Below are positions 42,621 to 52,325 of a DNA stretch of 64,000 nucleotides, in pieces. Position 1 is the stretch's first letter; every line of letters starts with the position of its first letter. The position numbers and the translations under genes were made by a program. The notes under the pieces are model-generated. The model did no database searches. It was given only the letters and a program-made list of their open reading frames with translations, and had not been told where the DNA came from. The DNA is from Clostridium oryzae (GTDB taxonomy: Bacteria; Bacillota; Clostridia; Clostridiales; Clostridiaceae): NCBI RefSeq assembly GCF_002029235.1, contig NZ_MZGV01000011.1, positions 1 to 64,000 of the forward strand. The letters run 5' to 3'.

Positions 42621-43976
42621 ATGGATATAAATTCAGATGTCCTAATAGTGGGAACAGGAGCCGCAGCTCTTTACTGCAGCCTCAACTTAAGAAAAGATTT
42701 AGATGTAGTAATGCTTTGCAAAAGTTCTATTACAGAAAGCAATTCTTATCTTGCTCAAGGCGGAATTGCTACAGCGTTGAATGATAATGATATTAAACCG
42801 TTTATGGAAGACACACTAACAGCAGGCAATAATAAAAATGATTTGTCTGCTGTTAAAATCCTTTGCAGCGAATCCAGAGAAGTTATCTCTTCATTAATTG
42901 ATTTAGACGTTCCGTTTAACAGAGATAGTTCAACTGGAAACATCTTATATACTCGTGAAGGCGCTCACCGCATCAATAGAATAGTATACTGTGAAGACAG
43001 TACTGGTAAGAGTGTAGTAGAAACTCTATTGCAGCACGTTAAGAAGAGAAAAAATATAACAATTTATGATTATACAACAGTTATAGATTTACTATGCAAA
43101 AATGACAATTGTACAGGTATTGTAGCATTTAACCAAAGCGGCAAGCAAATAAATTTTTACGCAAAAACTGTTATACTTGCCTGCGGCGGCATTGGCGGCC
43201 TTTTTAAAAATTCCACAAATCAGCGAACCATAACCGGCGATGGATTATTTATGGCTTTGAAACATAATATAAAACTAAAGGATATTCAATATATTCAATT
43301 TCATCCTACTGCTTTATATGAAGAAAATCCTCAAAGCCGAAGATTTTTAATTTCTGAATCTGTACGAGGTGAAGGCGGAAAACTCTATAATGTAAAAGGA
43401 AAACGCTTTGTGAACGAACTTCTTCCACGAGATGTAGTTGCAAAAGCTATAAATGAGCAAATATCAAAATACAAATGTCCTTATGTTTTTCTTGACGTAT
43501 CTTTTCTAAATAAGGATTTCCTTTTAAAGAGATTTCCTCTTATCAATAGCGAGTGTAAAAAACGCGGAATAGATATAACTAAAGATATGATTCCTGTATC
43601 TCCTGCTCAGCATTATTTCATGGGTGGAATTGACGTAGATAAATGCTCAAAAACTTCAATGAATAATTTATACGCTGTTGGTGAAGCATCCTGTACAGGA
43701 GTTCACGGCAGCAACAGACTTGCTAGCAATTCTTTGCTGGAGGGCTTAGTATTCTCCAAAAGAGCTGCTGGGGATATAAATAATAAAATAGATAATATTA
43801 ATATAGATACTAGTAATTCTGCAGTGATTTCGGAAACCTTACCTCAGTTATCAGTAAAACAGCAGAATTTAGTTATTAAAGAATTAGAAAAAAGGTGTGA
43901 TTTCTTAAATGATGAATTTTTTATTTCCAGACCAAGTTCTCCTAGATGCTCTGAAAGAAGATATTCCATGGTTTGA
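42621..43976 (+). CDS. nadB: L-aspartate oxidase
   Basis: 451 residues; oxidises aspartate to iminoaspartate for NadA. The flavin-binding VLIVGTGAAALYCSLNL is at residues 8-25, SYLAQGGIATAL and HPTALY follow, and VRGEGGKLYN with HYFMGGI, GEASCTGVHGSNRLASNSLLEGL mark the succinate-dehydrogenase-like fold. It is shorter than the 540-residue E. coli enzyme because the C-terminal helical domain is reduced, as in many clostridia. The last 68 bases overlap nadC in another frame. Confidence 0.94.
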   Translation: MDINSDVLIVGTGAAALYCSLNLRKDLDVVMLCKSSITESNSYLAQGGIATALNDNDIKPFMEDTLTAGNNKNDLSAVKILCSESREVISSLIDLDVPFNRDSSTGNILYTREGAHRINRIVYCEDSTGKSVVETLLQHVKKRKNITIYDYTTVIDLLCKNDNCTGIVAFNQSGKQINFYAKTVILACGGIGGLFKNSTNQRTITGDGLFMALKHNIKLKDIQYIQFHPTALYEENPQSRRFLISESVRGEGGKLYNVKGKRFVNELLPRDVVAKAINEQISKYKCPYVFLDVSFLNKDFLLKRFPLINSECKKRGIDITKDMIPVSPAQHYFMGGIDVDKCSKTSMNNLYAVGEASCTGVHGSNRLASNSLLEGLVFSKRAAGDINNKIDNINIDTSNSAVISETLPQLSVKQQNLVIKELEKRCDFLNDEFFISRPSSPRCSERRYSMV

Positions 43977-44757
43977 TATAACAAGCACGTATATAGTAGG
44001 TAAAGACTCTGAATGTACAGCTGAACTATTAGCTAAAGAAACCGGTATTGCAGCAGGTCTCGATGTCTTTGGCAGAGTTTTTGAATTGCTTGGCGGGGTA
44101 ACTGTAACTTTCTTAAAAAAAGATGGCGATTTAGTTACTCCCGGCGAAAAAATCGCATTGTTAAGCGGGAATACATTAAATATACTTCAGGGTGAAAGAA
44201 CAGCTCTTAACTTTTTACAAAGAATGAGCGGGATAGCTACACTTACTCGTAAATTTGTAAATGTGCTTGAAGGAAGCAAAGCTAAACTGCTAGATACAAG
44301 AAAAACTACTCCCGGCCTTAGAATATTTGAGAAATATGCAGTAAAAGTAGGCGGCGGCGAAAATCATCGTTTCGGTTTATCTGATGGTATTTTGATTAAA
44401 GATAATCATATAGGCGCTGCAGGCGGGATAAAAAATGCAATAGAGATAATTAGAAAAAATACTGGTTATGGTAAAAAGATAGAAATTGAAGTAGAAAATA
44501 TGAGTATGGTAAAAGAAGCTGTAGCTATGAAAGCCGATATAATAATGCTGGACAACATGAGTGTTCCTCTAATTAAGGAAGCTGTAGATTTTATAGACAA
44601 AAGAGCCATAACAGAGTGCTCAGGTAATGTAAATATCGATACAATTTCACAGATTGCTGCCACAGGAATTGATTATATATCTGTTGGTGAATTGACACAT
44701 TCAGCAAGAATACTGGATTTTTCGCTAAAAAATCTAGTAAAAATAAATGAGGCATAG
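43909..44757 (+). CDS. nadC: Nicotinate-nucleotide pyrophosphorylase (quinolinate phosphoribosyltransferase)
   Basis: 282 residues; converts quinolinate and PRPP to nicotinate mononucleotide. Visible motifs are DITSTYIV, GERTALNFLQRMSGIAT, DTRKTTPGLR, KVGGGENHRFGLSDGILIKDNH and DNMSVP. It starts 68 bases inside nadB with AAAAAGGTGTG upstream, and completes the de novo NAD pathway. A 115-bp hairpin element lies 30 bases after the stop. Confidence 0.96.
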   Translation: MMNFLFPDQVLLDALKEDIPWFDITSTYIVGKDSECTAELLAKETGIAAGLDVFGRVFELLGGVTVTFLKKDGDLVTPGEKIALLSGNTLNILQGERTALNFLQRMSGIATLTRKFVNVLEGSKAKLLDTRKTTPGLRIFEKYAVKVGGGENHRFGLSDGILIKDNHIGAAGGIKNAIEIIRKNTGYGKKIEIEVENMSMVKEAVAMKADIIMLDNMSVPLIKEAVDFIDKRAITECSGNVNIDTISQIAATGIDYISVGELTHSARILDFSLKNLVKINEA

Positions 44758-44787
44758 GGGAGTGTATGTATATACGCCCTACGCTTT

Positions 44788-44902
44788 GTTTTACTAAATT
44801 GTTGTTGAACGTAAAATGAGTATTGTGTACAAGCATTATTATTGAATTATCCGGGAGCTTGTACATAATACTCGTTTTTATGTAACAACATTTTAGTAAA
44901 AC
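44788..44902. repeat. 115-bp hairpin element
   Basis: GTTTTACTAAATTGTTGTTG (44788-44807) pairs with the complement of the right end CAACATTTTAGTAAAAC (44886-44902). Further in, GAGTATTGTGTACAAGC (44818-44834) pairs with GCTTGTACATAATACTC (44857-44873). The arms total about 47 bases with a 22-base loop. The architecture and length equal those of the 36359-36474 element, but the sequences are unrelated. It has no T run. Confidence 0.8.
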
Positions 44903-44965
44903 ATTTGAGCAGGCAGTACATTCTATAAACACCTTAACCTCTTTAGCTGCAGCAAATTACAAAAC

Positions 44966-44998
44966 AAGCTGGAGTTTAGCAAATGCAAACTCCAGCTT
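44966..44998 (-). terminator. Terminator of the clpE-type gene
   Basis: AAGCTGGAGTTT and AAACTCCAGCTT form a perfect 12-bp stem with a nine-base loop five bases after the stop codon on the minus strand. Confidence 0.85.
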
Positions 44999-45002
44999 AT
45001 TA

Positions 45003-47297
45003 TTATAATTTCTTTACTTCTACTTTGCCTTCCTGCAATTCCAATAATACATGATCTCCGCTGCCAATTTTGTTTGTCAAGAAAGCATCAGTAATAGAAT
45101 CCTCGATGTACTTCTGTATCGTTCTTCTTAATGGTCTTGCTCCATACTTTGAATCATAGCCTTTTTCAAGTATAAGCTTCTTCACATCTTCGGAAAAATC
45201 TATGGTTATGTTCTTGTTCAAAACTTCATCAGCTACTTCTTTAAGCATAAGATCAATAATCTTATAAAGCTGATCTTTATCTAGCTTTTTAAATATTATT
45301 ATGTCATCAACTCTATTTAAGAATTCTGGTTTAAAGGTTTCTTTAAGTGCTTCTTTAACACCACTTTCAACTTCATCGTAACCTTCCTGAGCAAAACCTA
45401 TGCCGTAGGATTTAAAATTAGTGCCAGCGTTAGAAGTCATTATTATAACTGTATTTTCAAAATACACAGTACGTCCCTGATTATCTGTAAGCCTTCCATC
45501 TTCGAGAATCTGAAGCAACATGTTAAACACATCTGGGTGAGCTTTCTCTATTTCATCAAGCAAAATAACTGAATATGGCTTTCTTCTTACCTTTTCAGTA
45601 AGCTGCCCTCCTTCATCATATCCTACATATCCCGGAGGCGCTCCGATAAGCTTTGATACTGTATGTTTCTCCATATACTCTGACATATCCATTCGTATCA
45701 GAGCATCCTCTGTACCAAACATTTCTGATGATAATGCCCTTGCTAATTCCGTTTTTCCAACTCCTGTAGGTCCAACAAATATAAAAGATGACGGTTTCTT
45801 CTTTTTTCTAAAACCAAGCCTATTCCTTCTTATGGCCTTAGAAAGATTTGTAACTGCCTCGTCCTGTCCTATTACTCTCGTATGAAGTCTGGTTTCCAAA
45901 TTAAGAAGTCTCTTAGCCTCGTCCTCAGTAACCTTCTGAACAGGTATCTTAGTCCATGCCTCTATAACATAGGCTATGTCATCTACTGTAAGTGCTACTT
46001 CTAAACTTTCACTCTCTATTGTTCTGATTCTATCCTCTATTCTGCATTGTTCAACTTTATACGCTGCCGCTTTCTCAAAATTATTTTCTTCAGCTACATC
46101 TTTTATCTTTTTCTCTACTTCCGTTAGTTCTTCTCTAAGAGATTTTAGTTCTACAAGTCCTTTATTTTTTAGATTAGCTCTTGAACTTGCTTCATCTATT
46201 ACATCTATAGCCTTATCTGGAAGATATCTATCTGTTATATATCTAGCGGATAAATTAACTGCAGCATCTATTACTTCATCTTCTATTCTGACCTTATGGT
46301 AGTCCTCATAGTAACTTTTAATGCCTTTTAGTATCTCTATCGAGTCACCAATGCTAGGCTCTTCTACTATTATAGGCTGGAATCTTCTCTCTAAAGCTGA
46401 ATCTTTCTCAATATACTTTCTATATTCATCTAGAGTAGTAGCACCTATTATCTGTATCTCTCCTCTTGCTAATGCTGGTTTTAAAATATTAGCAGCATTG
46501 AGTGCTCCACCTTGTGCTTCTCCAGCTCCTATAATGTTATGAACCTCATCAATTACTAAAATTACATTGCCAAGTTCTTTTGCTTCATCTATTATGGCTT
46601 TCATTCTTCCTTCAAATTGTCCCCTGAATTGAGTTCCTGCAACTACTGCTGTTAAATCCAGCAAATACACCTCAGCATCAAACAATTTTTCAGGCACTTG
46701 TTTTTCAGATATTCTAACAGCTAATCCCTCTGCTATTGCAGTTTTACCTACTCCAGGCTCACCAATTAACATTGGATTATTTTTCATTCTTCTATTTAAT
46801 ATCTGTATAACTCTATCAATTTCTCTATTTCTTCCTATTACTTTATCAACTTTACCTTCTTGAGCCTTCTTAGTTAAGTTAATACCAAACTTATCAAGAT
46901 TTTTCCTTTTTGTTCTCTGTTTATCATGCTTTGCTTTCTTTTCAGTAAAATCATTAAAATTAAAATTCTGAGTAGGATTACTCTCTTTTTCTAGGCTCTT
47001 TATTTCTTCTTTACCTGAATCTTTTTCTGGAGTAGAAGAATCATTAAATATGTTCATCATACTATTATTAATGATATCCTCCATATCTCCGTCCTGTATC
47101 ATAGAGTTCATCTGTTCACTTAAATTCTCAAGTTCCTCAGGTGATATACCCGACTGCTGCATCAACTGATCAACTACCGGAAGTCCCATTTTCTTAGCAC
47201 ATTCAAGACATATACCCTGTGATTCAGTCTTTCCATCCTCTATTTTAGTTGTAAATATAACCGCTATATTTTTATGACATATTGAACATTTCTTCAT
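45003..47297 (-). CDS. clpE: ClpE-type AAA+ unfoldase (ATP-dependent protease subunit)
   Basis: 764 residues from ATG 47297 (GGAGAGG). The N-terminus has a four-cysteine zinc finger (CSIC and CLEC), as in ClpE, instead of the repeated N-domain of ClpC. AAA domain 1 has GEPGVGKT and [16 protein letters not shown]-like coiled segment ([22 protein letters not shown]) is between the domains. AAA domain 2 has GPTGVGKT and LLDEIEKAH, and ends with RPLRRTIQ. It should feed substrates to ClpP. Related genes are often under CtsR, but I find no tandem CtsR heptads upstream. Confidence 0.93.
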   Translation of the reverse strand: MKKCSICHKNIAVIFTTKIEDGKTESQGICLECAKKMGLPVVDQLMQQSGISPEELENLSEQMNSMIQDGDMEDIINNSMMNIFNDSSTPEKDSGKEEIKSLEKESNPTQNFNFNDFTEKKAKHDKQRTKRKNLDKFGINLTKKAQEGKVDKVIGRNREIDRVIQILNRRMKNNPMLIGEPGVGKTAIAEGLAVRISEKQVPEKLFDAEVYLLDLTAVVAGTQFRGQFEGRMKAIIDEAKELGNVILVIDEVHNIIGAGEAQGGALNAANILKPALARGEIQIIGATTLDEYRKYIEKDSALERRFQPIIVEEPSIGDSIEILKGIKSYYEDYHKVRIEDEVIDAAVNLSARYITDRYLPDKAIDVIDEASSRANLKNKGLVELKSLREELTEVEKKIKDVAEENNFEKAAAYKVEQCRIEDRIRTIESESLEVALTVDDIAYVIEAWTKIPVQKVTEDEAKRLLNLETRLHTRVIGQDEAVTNLSKAIRRNRLGFRKKKKPSSFIFVGPTGVGKTELARALSSEMFGTEDALIRMDMSEYMEKHTVSKLIGAPPGYVGYDEGGQLTEKVRRKPYSVILLDEIEKAHPDVFNMLLQILEDGRLTDNQGRTVYFENTVIIMTSNAGTNFKSYGIGFAQEGYDEVESGVKEALKETFKPEFLNRVDDIIIFKKLDKDQLYKIIDLMLKEVADEVLNKNITIDFSEDVKKLILEKGYDSKYGARPLRRTIQKYIEDSITDAFLTNKIGSGDHVLLELQEGKVEVKKL

Positions 47298-47746
47298 TAT
47301 TAACCTCTCCATTTAACCATTATATTGATAATGTAAAAGTCCCCCGCTGCATCTATCTATACTAAGAAAATAAACATACTTTCTAGCCATGATATGCTAT
47401 AAGAACTTCATTAATTCATATAGTAATTATTATACCTTATTTTTTTACTTTCGCCATAGTTCCTTTACTTTTTACACATTGTACATCTTAATTATATAGT
47501 CACATTACTAGTATACCATAACAGCAGCAAATCTCACATAAATTTTTTTATAACAAAACCTGAAAAATTATTCAAAAAATTAGTATAATAACACATAATA
47601 GTGTGGAAATTAAGATAAAAAGATAGTATAATATACAGAAATTCATAATTATTTATAGGGTTTATAAATTTGCATAAAAAACCCTATAAGAATGTATATA
47701 CAGATAAAGCTAATGTTTCCAACAAATAAAATCTAGGAGGTTTTTT
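47298..47746. other. 450-base divergent gap
   Basis: AT-rich region between clpE and the ACT gene. On the plus strand TATAAT at 47627-47632 with TGGAAA 17 bases before may be the promoter of the ACT-UPF0210 pair. I see no CtsR or HrcA operator, repeats or genes. Confidence 0.4.
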
Positions 47747-48016
47747 ATGCGTGCAGTTATAACCGTAATTGGTAAGGATACAAAAGGGATAATAGCTGGT
47801 GTAAGCACAGAACTCGCAGATTGCGAAATAAATATACTCGATATAAGCCAGACTATTCTTCAAGAATATTTTACAATGATAATGCTTGTTGATTTAGAAG
47901 GTATGAACGTAACTTTTGATGAACTTCTTAAAAGATTGGATAAAAGAAGTAAACAGTTTGGAGTTTCAATCAAAGCACAGCACGAAGATATATTTAATTC
48001 CATGCATGAAATATAG
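47747..48016 (+). CDS. ACT domain protein (UPF0237)
   Basis: 89 residues; a single ACT domain, starting with RAVITVIGKDTKGIIAGVSTELADCEINI. It has the GcvR-like N-terminus (a hydrophobic strand, then GKDTKGI). The protein probably senses an amino acid. It is 12 bases before the UPF0210 gene with an AGGAGG site, a conserved pairing in Firmicutes. The ligand and the target are unknown. Confidence 0.9.
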   Translation: MRAVITVIGKDTKGIIAGVSTELADCEINILDISQTILQEYFTMIMLVDLEGMNVTFDELLKRLDKRSKQFGVSIKAQHEDIFNSMHEI

Positions 48017-48028
48017 GAGGCTTTATAA

Positions 48029-49384
48029 ATGAATATCAACAAGATTACTCAAACTATTGAAATGATTGAAAAAGAGAAGCTTGATGTGCGAACTATAACC
48101 ATGGGAATCTCTTTATTAGATTGTTGTGATAGTGATGGAAAAGCTGCTAGAGATAAAATATATGAAAAAATAACAAGGAAAGCTGAAAATTTAGTTAAAA
48201 CCGGCGAAGATATAGAAAAAGAGTTTGGTATTCCAATAATACACAAAAGAATCTCAGTAACTCCAATATCGCTGATAGGCGGTGCAAGTTCTGATACAAA
48301 TTATGTTGAATTCGCTAAAATACTCGACAAAGCCGCAAAAACTGTTGGAGTTAATTTTGTAGGAGGATTCTCTGCTTTAGTTCATAAGGGATATAGTAAA
48401 GGCGATAGAATCCTTATAGATTCTATACCAGAAGCATTGAGTGAAACAGACCTAGTATGTTCTTCTGTAAACATAGGCTCAACCAGATCCGGCATAAACA
48501 TGAACGCAGTAAAACAGATGGGACATATAATAAAATCTACAGCGGAGCTTACTAAAAATGCTGATGGTATTGGCTGTGCAAAGTTCGTTGTATTTGCAAA
48601 CGCTGTGGAAGATAATCCATTTATGGCAGGTGCTTTTCACGGTGTAGGCGAAGCTGATTGCGTAATAAATGTCGGTGTCAGCGGACCTGGTGTCGTAAAA
48701 TGCGCATTAGAGAAAGTTAAAGGTGCTACCTTTGATGTTGTAGCTGAAACCATTAAGAAAACCTCATTTAAAATAACAAGGATGGGGCAGCTGGTTGCTA
48801 ATGAAGCATCTAAGAGACTTGATATTCCTTTCGGAATAGTTGACCTGTCATTGGCTCCTACTCCGTTTGTAGGTGACAGTGTTGCTCATATTCTTGAAGA
48901 AATGGGACTTGAAAGCTGCGGTACTCATGGTACAACTGCAGCATTAGCATTACTAAATGATGCTGTTAAAAAAGGCGGAGTTATGGCCTGCAGTCACGTA
49001 GGAGGATTAAGTGGAGCATTCATACCTGTAAGCGAAGATATAGGAATGATCAACGCTGTGGAAAAAGGTGCTCTTTCAATTGATAAACTAGAAGCTATGA
49101 CTTGCGTTTGTTCTGTAGGATTAGATATGATTGCTATTCCCGGTGATACACCAGCTGCTACTATTTCTGCTATGATAGCCGATGAGGCAGCCATAGGTGT
49201 CATTAACAATAAGACTACTGCTATAAGAGTTATTCCAGTTCCAGGAAAAGGTGTAGGCGATTCTGTAGAATTCGGAGGACTTCTAGGAAGAGCTCCTATA
49301 ATGGCTGTAAATGGTTTTTCAAGCGAAGAGTTTATTAACAGAGGCGGAAGGATTCCAGCACCAATACATTCTTTTAAAAACTAA
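48029..49384 (+). CDS. UPF0210 (DUF711) family protein
   Basis: 451 residues. Diagnostic sequences are [14 protein letters not shown] near the N-terminus, and [17 protein letters not shown], and [14 protein letters not shown]. Soluble, without membrane segments. The related structures place the family near glycyl-radical/PFL folds, but no activating glycine motif or activity is shown. The adjacent ACT protein might regulate it by an amino acid. Start follows AGGAGG. Confidence 0.88.
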   Translation: MNINKITQTIEMIEKEKLDVRTITMGISLLDCCDSDGKAARDKIYEKITRKAENLVKTGEDIEKEFGIPIIHKRISVTPISLIGGASSDTNYVEFAKILDKAAKTVGVNFVGGFSALVHKGYSKGDRILIDSIPEALSETDLVCSSVNIGSTRSGINMNAVKQMGHIIKSTAELTKNADGIGCAKFVVFANAVEDNPFMAGAFHGVGEADCVINVGVSGPGVVKCALEKVKGATFDVVAETIKKTSFKITRMGQLVANEASKRLDIPFGIVDLSLAPTPFVGDSVAHILEEMGLESCGTHGTTAALALLNDAVKKGGVMACSHVGGLSGAFIPVSEDIGMINAVEKGALSIDKLEAMTCVCSVGLDMIAIPGDTPAATISAMIADEAAIGVINNKTTAIRVIPVPGKGVGDSVEFGGLLGRAPIMAVNGFSSEEFINRGGRIPAPIHSFKN

Positions 49385-49490
49385 TCACCGCTTAGATAGG
49401 ATTATATCATTTGCATATAACTATTGACTAATTATAGATTAATCATTAATATAAATATGTACTCTTTAAATTACTATGGAGGAAATTATT

Positions 49491-49625
49491 ATGAATACTA
49501 TTATCAGAAAGGAATTAAATAGCGATTTATTTTTTTACTTTAGCTGGGGCTATTATTATTTTAGCGCTGGTCTTTGGTCATACAATAAAAAAGCTATTCT
49601 TTCTGATGAGTTTATAAAGCCTTAA
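49491..49625 (+). pseudogene. Small single-pass membrane peptide gene with a frameshift in a 7-T run
   Basis: ATG at 49491 follows TGGAGGAA at proper spacing. The frame as it stands runs 44 codons (MNTIIRKELNSDLFFYFSWG...). Removing one T from the run at 49530-49536 gives MNTIIRKELNSDLFF, then TLAGAIIILALVFGHTIKK and LFFLMSL, ending at a stop at 49615-49617: a 41-residue peptide with one clean membrane helix. A terminator follows at 49656. It may be a disrupted or slippage-controlled small gene. Confidence 0.45.
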
Positions 49626-49655
49626 TATATATGCAGCAAGTTATATATGTTTTTC

Positions 49656-49687
49656 AAGAAGACTCATTCGAGTCTTCTTTTTTTATT
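49656..49687 (+). terminator. Strong terminator
   Basis: AAGAAGACTC ATTC GAGTCTTCTTTTTTTATT: a 9-bp stem and a T run, after the small membrane peptide and before aroF. Confidence 0.9.
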
Positions 49688-49763
49688 CGTCAGTTGTACC
49701 ACTTTTAAATATTTTTAGTTGAACATGCAAGAAATTATAAATAAAGGATGGGGGATATTAAAA

Positions 49764-50777
49764 ATGGTAATTGTAATTAACAAAAACACACCACAAGAGA
49801 AAATAAGTATTCTAGTAAAGCAAATTGAGAAAAGAAACATAACTGTACACGTAAGTAATGGGGTTGCTTACTGTGTCTTAGGGCTTATTGGTAACACGTC
49901 CAATATAGATTCACATAGTTTTGAAGCATACGATTTTGTTGAAAAAGTAATCTCAGTCAAAGAACCTTTTAAAATGGTCAACAGACTTTTTCACCCTGAG
50001 GACTCTATAGTAAATATTGATGGAAAGACTATAGGCGGAGAGAAATTGGCTATTATAGCCGGACCTTGCTCTGTGGAAAATGAAGAACAGATAGTATCAA
50101 TTGCAAAATCAGTTAAAAAGAGTGGTGCCGCATTTCTTCGAGGAGGTGCTTTCAAACCTAGAACTTCTCCCTATAGTTTCCAAGGTTTAAAACAAGAGGG
50201 GTTAGACCTTTTGCTTAAAGCTAAAGCCGCTACTGGACTTCCTATAGTTACAGAAATAATGTCTATAAGCATGTTGGATAGATTTGTACAGGATGTAGAT
50301 ATGATACAAGTAGGAGCCAGAAACATGCAGAATTTTGAGTTATTAAAGGAATTAGGTAAAACTAATAAACCAATTTTATTAAAAAGAGGACTAAGTGCCA
50401 CTATACAAGAATGGCTTATGTCTGCTGAATATATAATGTCTGAAGGAAACGAAAATATAATTCTTTGCGAAAGAGGTATTCGCACATTTGAAACATATAC
50501 TAGAAATACATTAGACTTAAGCGCAGTACTAGCCGCTAAGAAATTAAGCCACCTCCCTGTTGTTGTAGATCCTAGCCATGCTGCCGGTATGTGGTGGATG
50601 GTAGAAGCGTTATCAAAGGCGGCTGTAGCAGTAGGCGCTGATGGTTTAATAATAGAAGTGCATAATGATCCAGAAAATGCATTAAGTGACGGTGAACAAT
50701 CTATAAAGCCTGAACGTTTTGACTCACTAGTAAAAGAATTAAAAAGCATTGCTTCTATAAATAGTAAAGCTATATAA
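49764..50777 (+). CDS. aroF: 3-Deoxy-7-phosphoheptulonate synthase (DAHP synthase, type I beta)
   Basis: 337 residues from ATG 49764 (GGGGGAT upstream). The N-terminal 75 residues are the ACT/ferredoxin-like regulatory domain (NKNTPQEKISILVKQIEKRN) typical of Firmicute DAHP synthases. The barrel contains IAGPCSVEN, RGGAFKPRTSPYSFQG, KRGLSATIQEW and DPSHAAG, with the metal ligands. It starts aromatic amino acid synthesis from phosphoenolpyruvate and erythrose 4-phosphate. It is not in an aro operon here. No T-box or tryptophan attenuator is visible upstream. Confidence 0.96.
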   Translation: MVIVINKNTPQEKISILVKQIEKRNITVHVSNGVAYCVLGLIGNTSNIDSHSFEAYDFVEKVISVKEPFKMVNRLFHPEDSIVNIDGKTIGGEKLAIIAGPCSVENEEQIVSIAKSVKKSGAAFLRGGAFKPRTSPYSFQGLKQEGLDLLLKAKAATGLPIVTEIMSISMLDRFVQDVDMIQVGARNMQNFELLKELGKTNKPILLKRGLSATIQEWLMSAEYIMSEGNENIILCERGIRTFETYTRNTLDLSAVLAAKKLSHLPVVVDPSHAAGMWWMVEALSKAAVAVGADGLIIEVHNDPENALSDGEQSIKPERFDSLVKELKSIASINSKAI

Positions 50778-50886
50778 TAAAGAAATATTAGCTTCGTTAA
50801 AAAAATGTTCACAGTTCCACCATAATTGTGCCATATAAACTTTCTAAAATATGAATCATACTAAACAATATTTTAGGAGGTAATTT

Positions 50887-51381
50887 ATGAGAAGAAATAA
50901 GCTATACATAACAGCACTAATGTTACTGGTATGTGGTTTTATAACTGTAATGCTGCCATCTTGCACAAAGAAAAGTAATAATACAGCTGTAACAAACAGC
51001 ACACAAACTACTGAAAATGGTCAACAGCTTGGAGGCCCTGATATGGGAAATATGAAAGAACAGATACAACAAGGTATAGATGATCTTGTTTCCGCAGGAA
51101 CGATAACTAAAAAACAAGGTAAAAAAATCGTTTCGGCATTAACTTCACAGATGAATAATGGTCAAAGACCTAGCAAGCCGTCCAGTAATAGTAAAAAGCC
51201 TAGCGGAAGTAAACCTTCGGGAAATTCGCCAAAGAACAGTGCTTTAAGTAAACTTGTTAAAGATAAAGTTATTACTCAAAAACAGGCTGATGCAGTACAA
51301 AAGAAAATATTCAGCAGTTTCAAAGGCGGCCAGGGTGCCCCTTCTCAAGATCAAAACAGCAACAGTGATCAGCAGAGCTAA
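50887..51381 (+). CDS. Secreted lipoprotein with two short helical repeats
   Basis: 164 residues. Signal with lipobox LPSC (Cys about residue 26) after the AGGAGG ribosome site. A charged Ser/Asn-rich linker follows. Two similar helices flank a second Lys/Ser/Pro-rich linker: DDLVSAGTITKKQGKKIVSAL and SKLVKDKVITQKQADAVQKKI. Their shared pattern L-V-x-x-x-x-I-T-x-K-Q resembles SHOCT-like or surface-anchored binding helices. It has no recognisable enzyme domain. The tail is Gln/Ser-rich. An envelope role is inferred. The MITE-like repeat copy 2 starts ten bases after its stop. Confidence 0.75.
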   Translation: MRRNKLYITALMLLVCGFITVMLPSCTKKSNNTAVTNSTQTTENGQQLGGPDMGNMKEQIQQGIDDLVSAGTITKKQGKKIVSALTSQMNNGQRPSKPSSNSKKPSGSKPSGNSPKNSALSKLVKDKVITQKQADAVQKKIFSSFKGGQGAPSQDQNSNSDQQS

Positions 51382-51391
51382 GTACAGTTAA

Positions 51392-51763
51392 TAAATAAAT
51401 TGCGAACCAATAAAGTTGATTAGATGAAAATAATATTTAGTAGTTAGTGTATGCTTTAAATAGATAAGAGAAAAGAGTAAAGAGTAAAGAGTAGAGAGAA
51501 AAGTGAAGGAAGAAATTCTGCTGTGCAGAATTTCTGAGAATTTAAATCTGATTACCGGCAAATAACTTTCTAAAAACTAAGACTATACCTAGTATTACAA
51601 AAAAATTATCTAAATAATTAAGAGTCTCTATACGATCAAAATTCAGCTCAGCTGAATTTTAACCTTCACTTTACTCTTTTCTCTTTACTCTTTACTCTCA
51701 CACCTATTTAATGCACTTTCTCTAAACTATTCCGTCTAGCGCATTTAGTTCGCAATATATTTA
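51392..51763. repeat. MITE-like element, copy 2 (372 bp)
   Basis: TAAATAAATTGCGAAC (51392-51407) has its inverted complement at 51748-51763 with 15 of 16 matches, a better pair than in copy 1. It shares with copy 1 (634-983) the internal hairpins AGAAATTCTGCTGTGCAGAATTTCT and AATTCAGCNCAGCTGAATT, and the GAGTAAAGAGAAAAGTGAAGG runs. It fills the gap between the lipoprotein and cobO. No coding capacity. Confidence 0.85.
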
Positions 51764-51775
51764 CATTGAGATTTT

Positions 51776-52306
51776 TTAATATTCAACCCCTTTTCTAGCT
51801 GTAACTCCTTCATTCATGTAATGCTTTATATCTTTCATCTCTGTAATTAAATCAGCTTTCTTAGCTATGGCTTCAGGCACATTCCTGCCAGTAAGCACTA
51901 ATTCCATTGTTAGCGGCTTTTTTTCTATAAGCTCTAAAACCTGAGTTTCTGTTAAAAGCTTGTTTGTTATAGCCCCCATAATCTCATCAAGTATTAAAAT
52001 ATCACATTTTTCATTTTCTATAACCTGTTGAACAAATTCATAAGCCTTTTGCACTTCTTTCTTTAATTCAGTTTTCTCTTCATCATTCAAAGTCCAAAAG
52101 AATCCTCTCTTTTTCTCAAATCGAAAAACTTTTATATTGTCCGCCAGTTTTTTTATAGCTTCAACTTCACCTGTAGGACTTGTTTTTAGAAATTGAACTA
52201 TATATACTTTCATTCCATCTCCTACTGCCCTTATGGCAAGTCCAAAAGCCGCTGTAGTTTTACCTTTTCCATTGCCTGTATAAACCTGAACATATCCTCT
52301 TTCCAT
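51776..52306 (-). CDS. cobO: Cob(I)yrinic acid a,c-diamide adenosyltransferase
   Basis: 176 residues of the BtuR/CobA type. The P-loop GNGKGKTTAAFGLAIRAVG is at residues 11-29, LILDEI and the end RKGVEY are typical. It attaches the adenosyl group of ATP to the cobalt of a corrinoid. ATG 52306 (AAGGAG eight bases upstream) is preferred to a GTG three codons before it. It is the last gene of the cobalamin operon and follows btuD after a 25-bp palindrome. Confidence 0.95.
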   Translation of the reverse strand: MERGYVQVYTGNGKGKTTAAFGLAIRAVGDGMKVYIVQFLKTSPTGEVEAIKKLADNIKVFRFEKKRGFFWTLNDEEKTELKKEVQKAYEFVQQVIENEKCDILILDEIMGAITNKLLTETQVLELIEKKPLTMELVLTGRNVPEAIAKKADLITEMKDIKHYMNEGVTARKGVEY

Positions 52307-52325
52307 ATCACTCACTCCTTACTAT

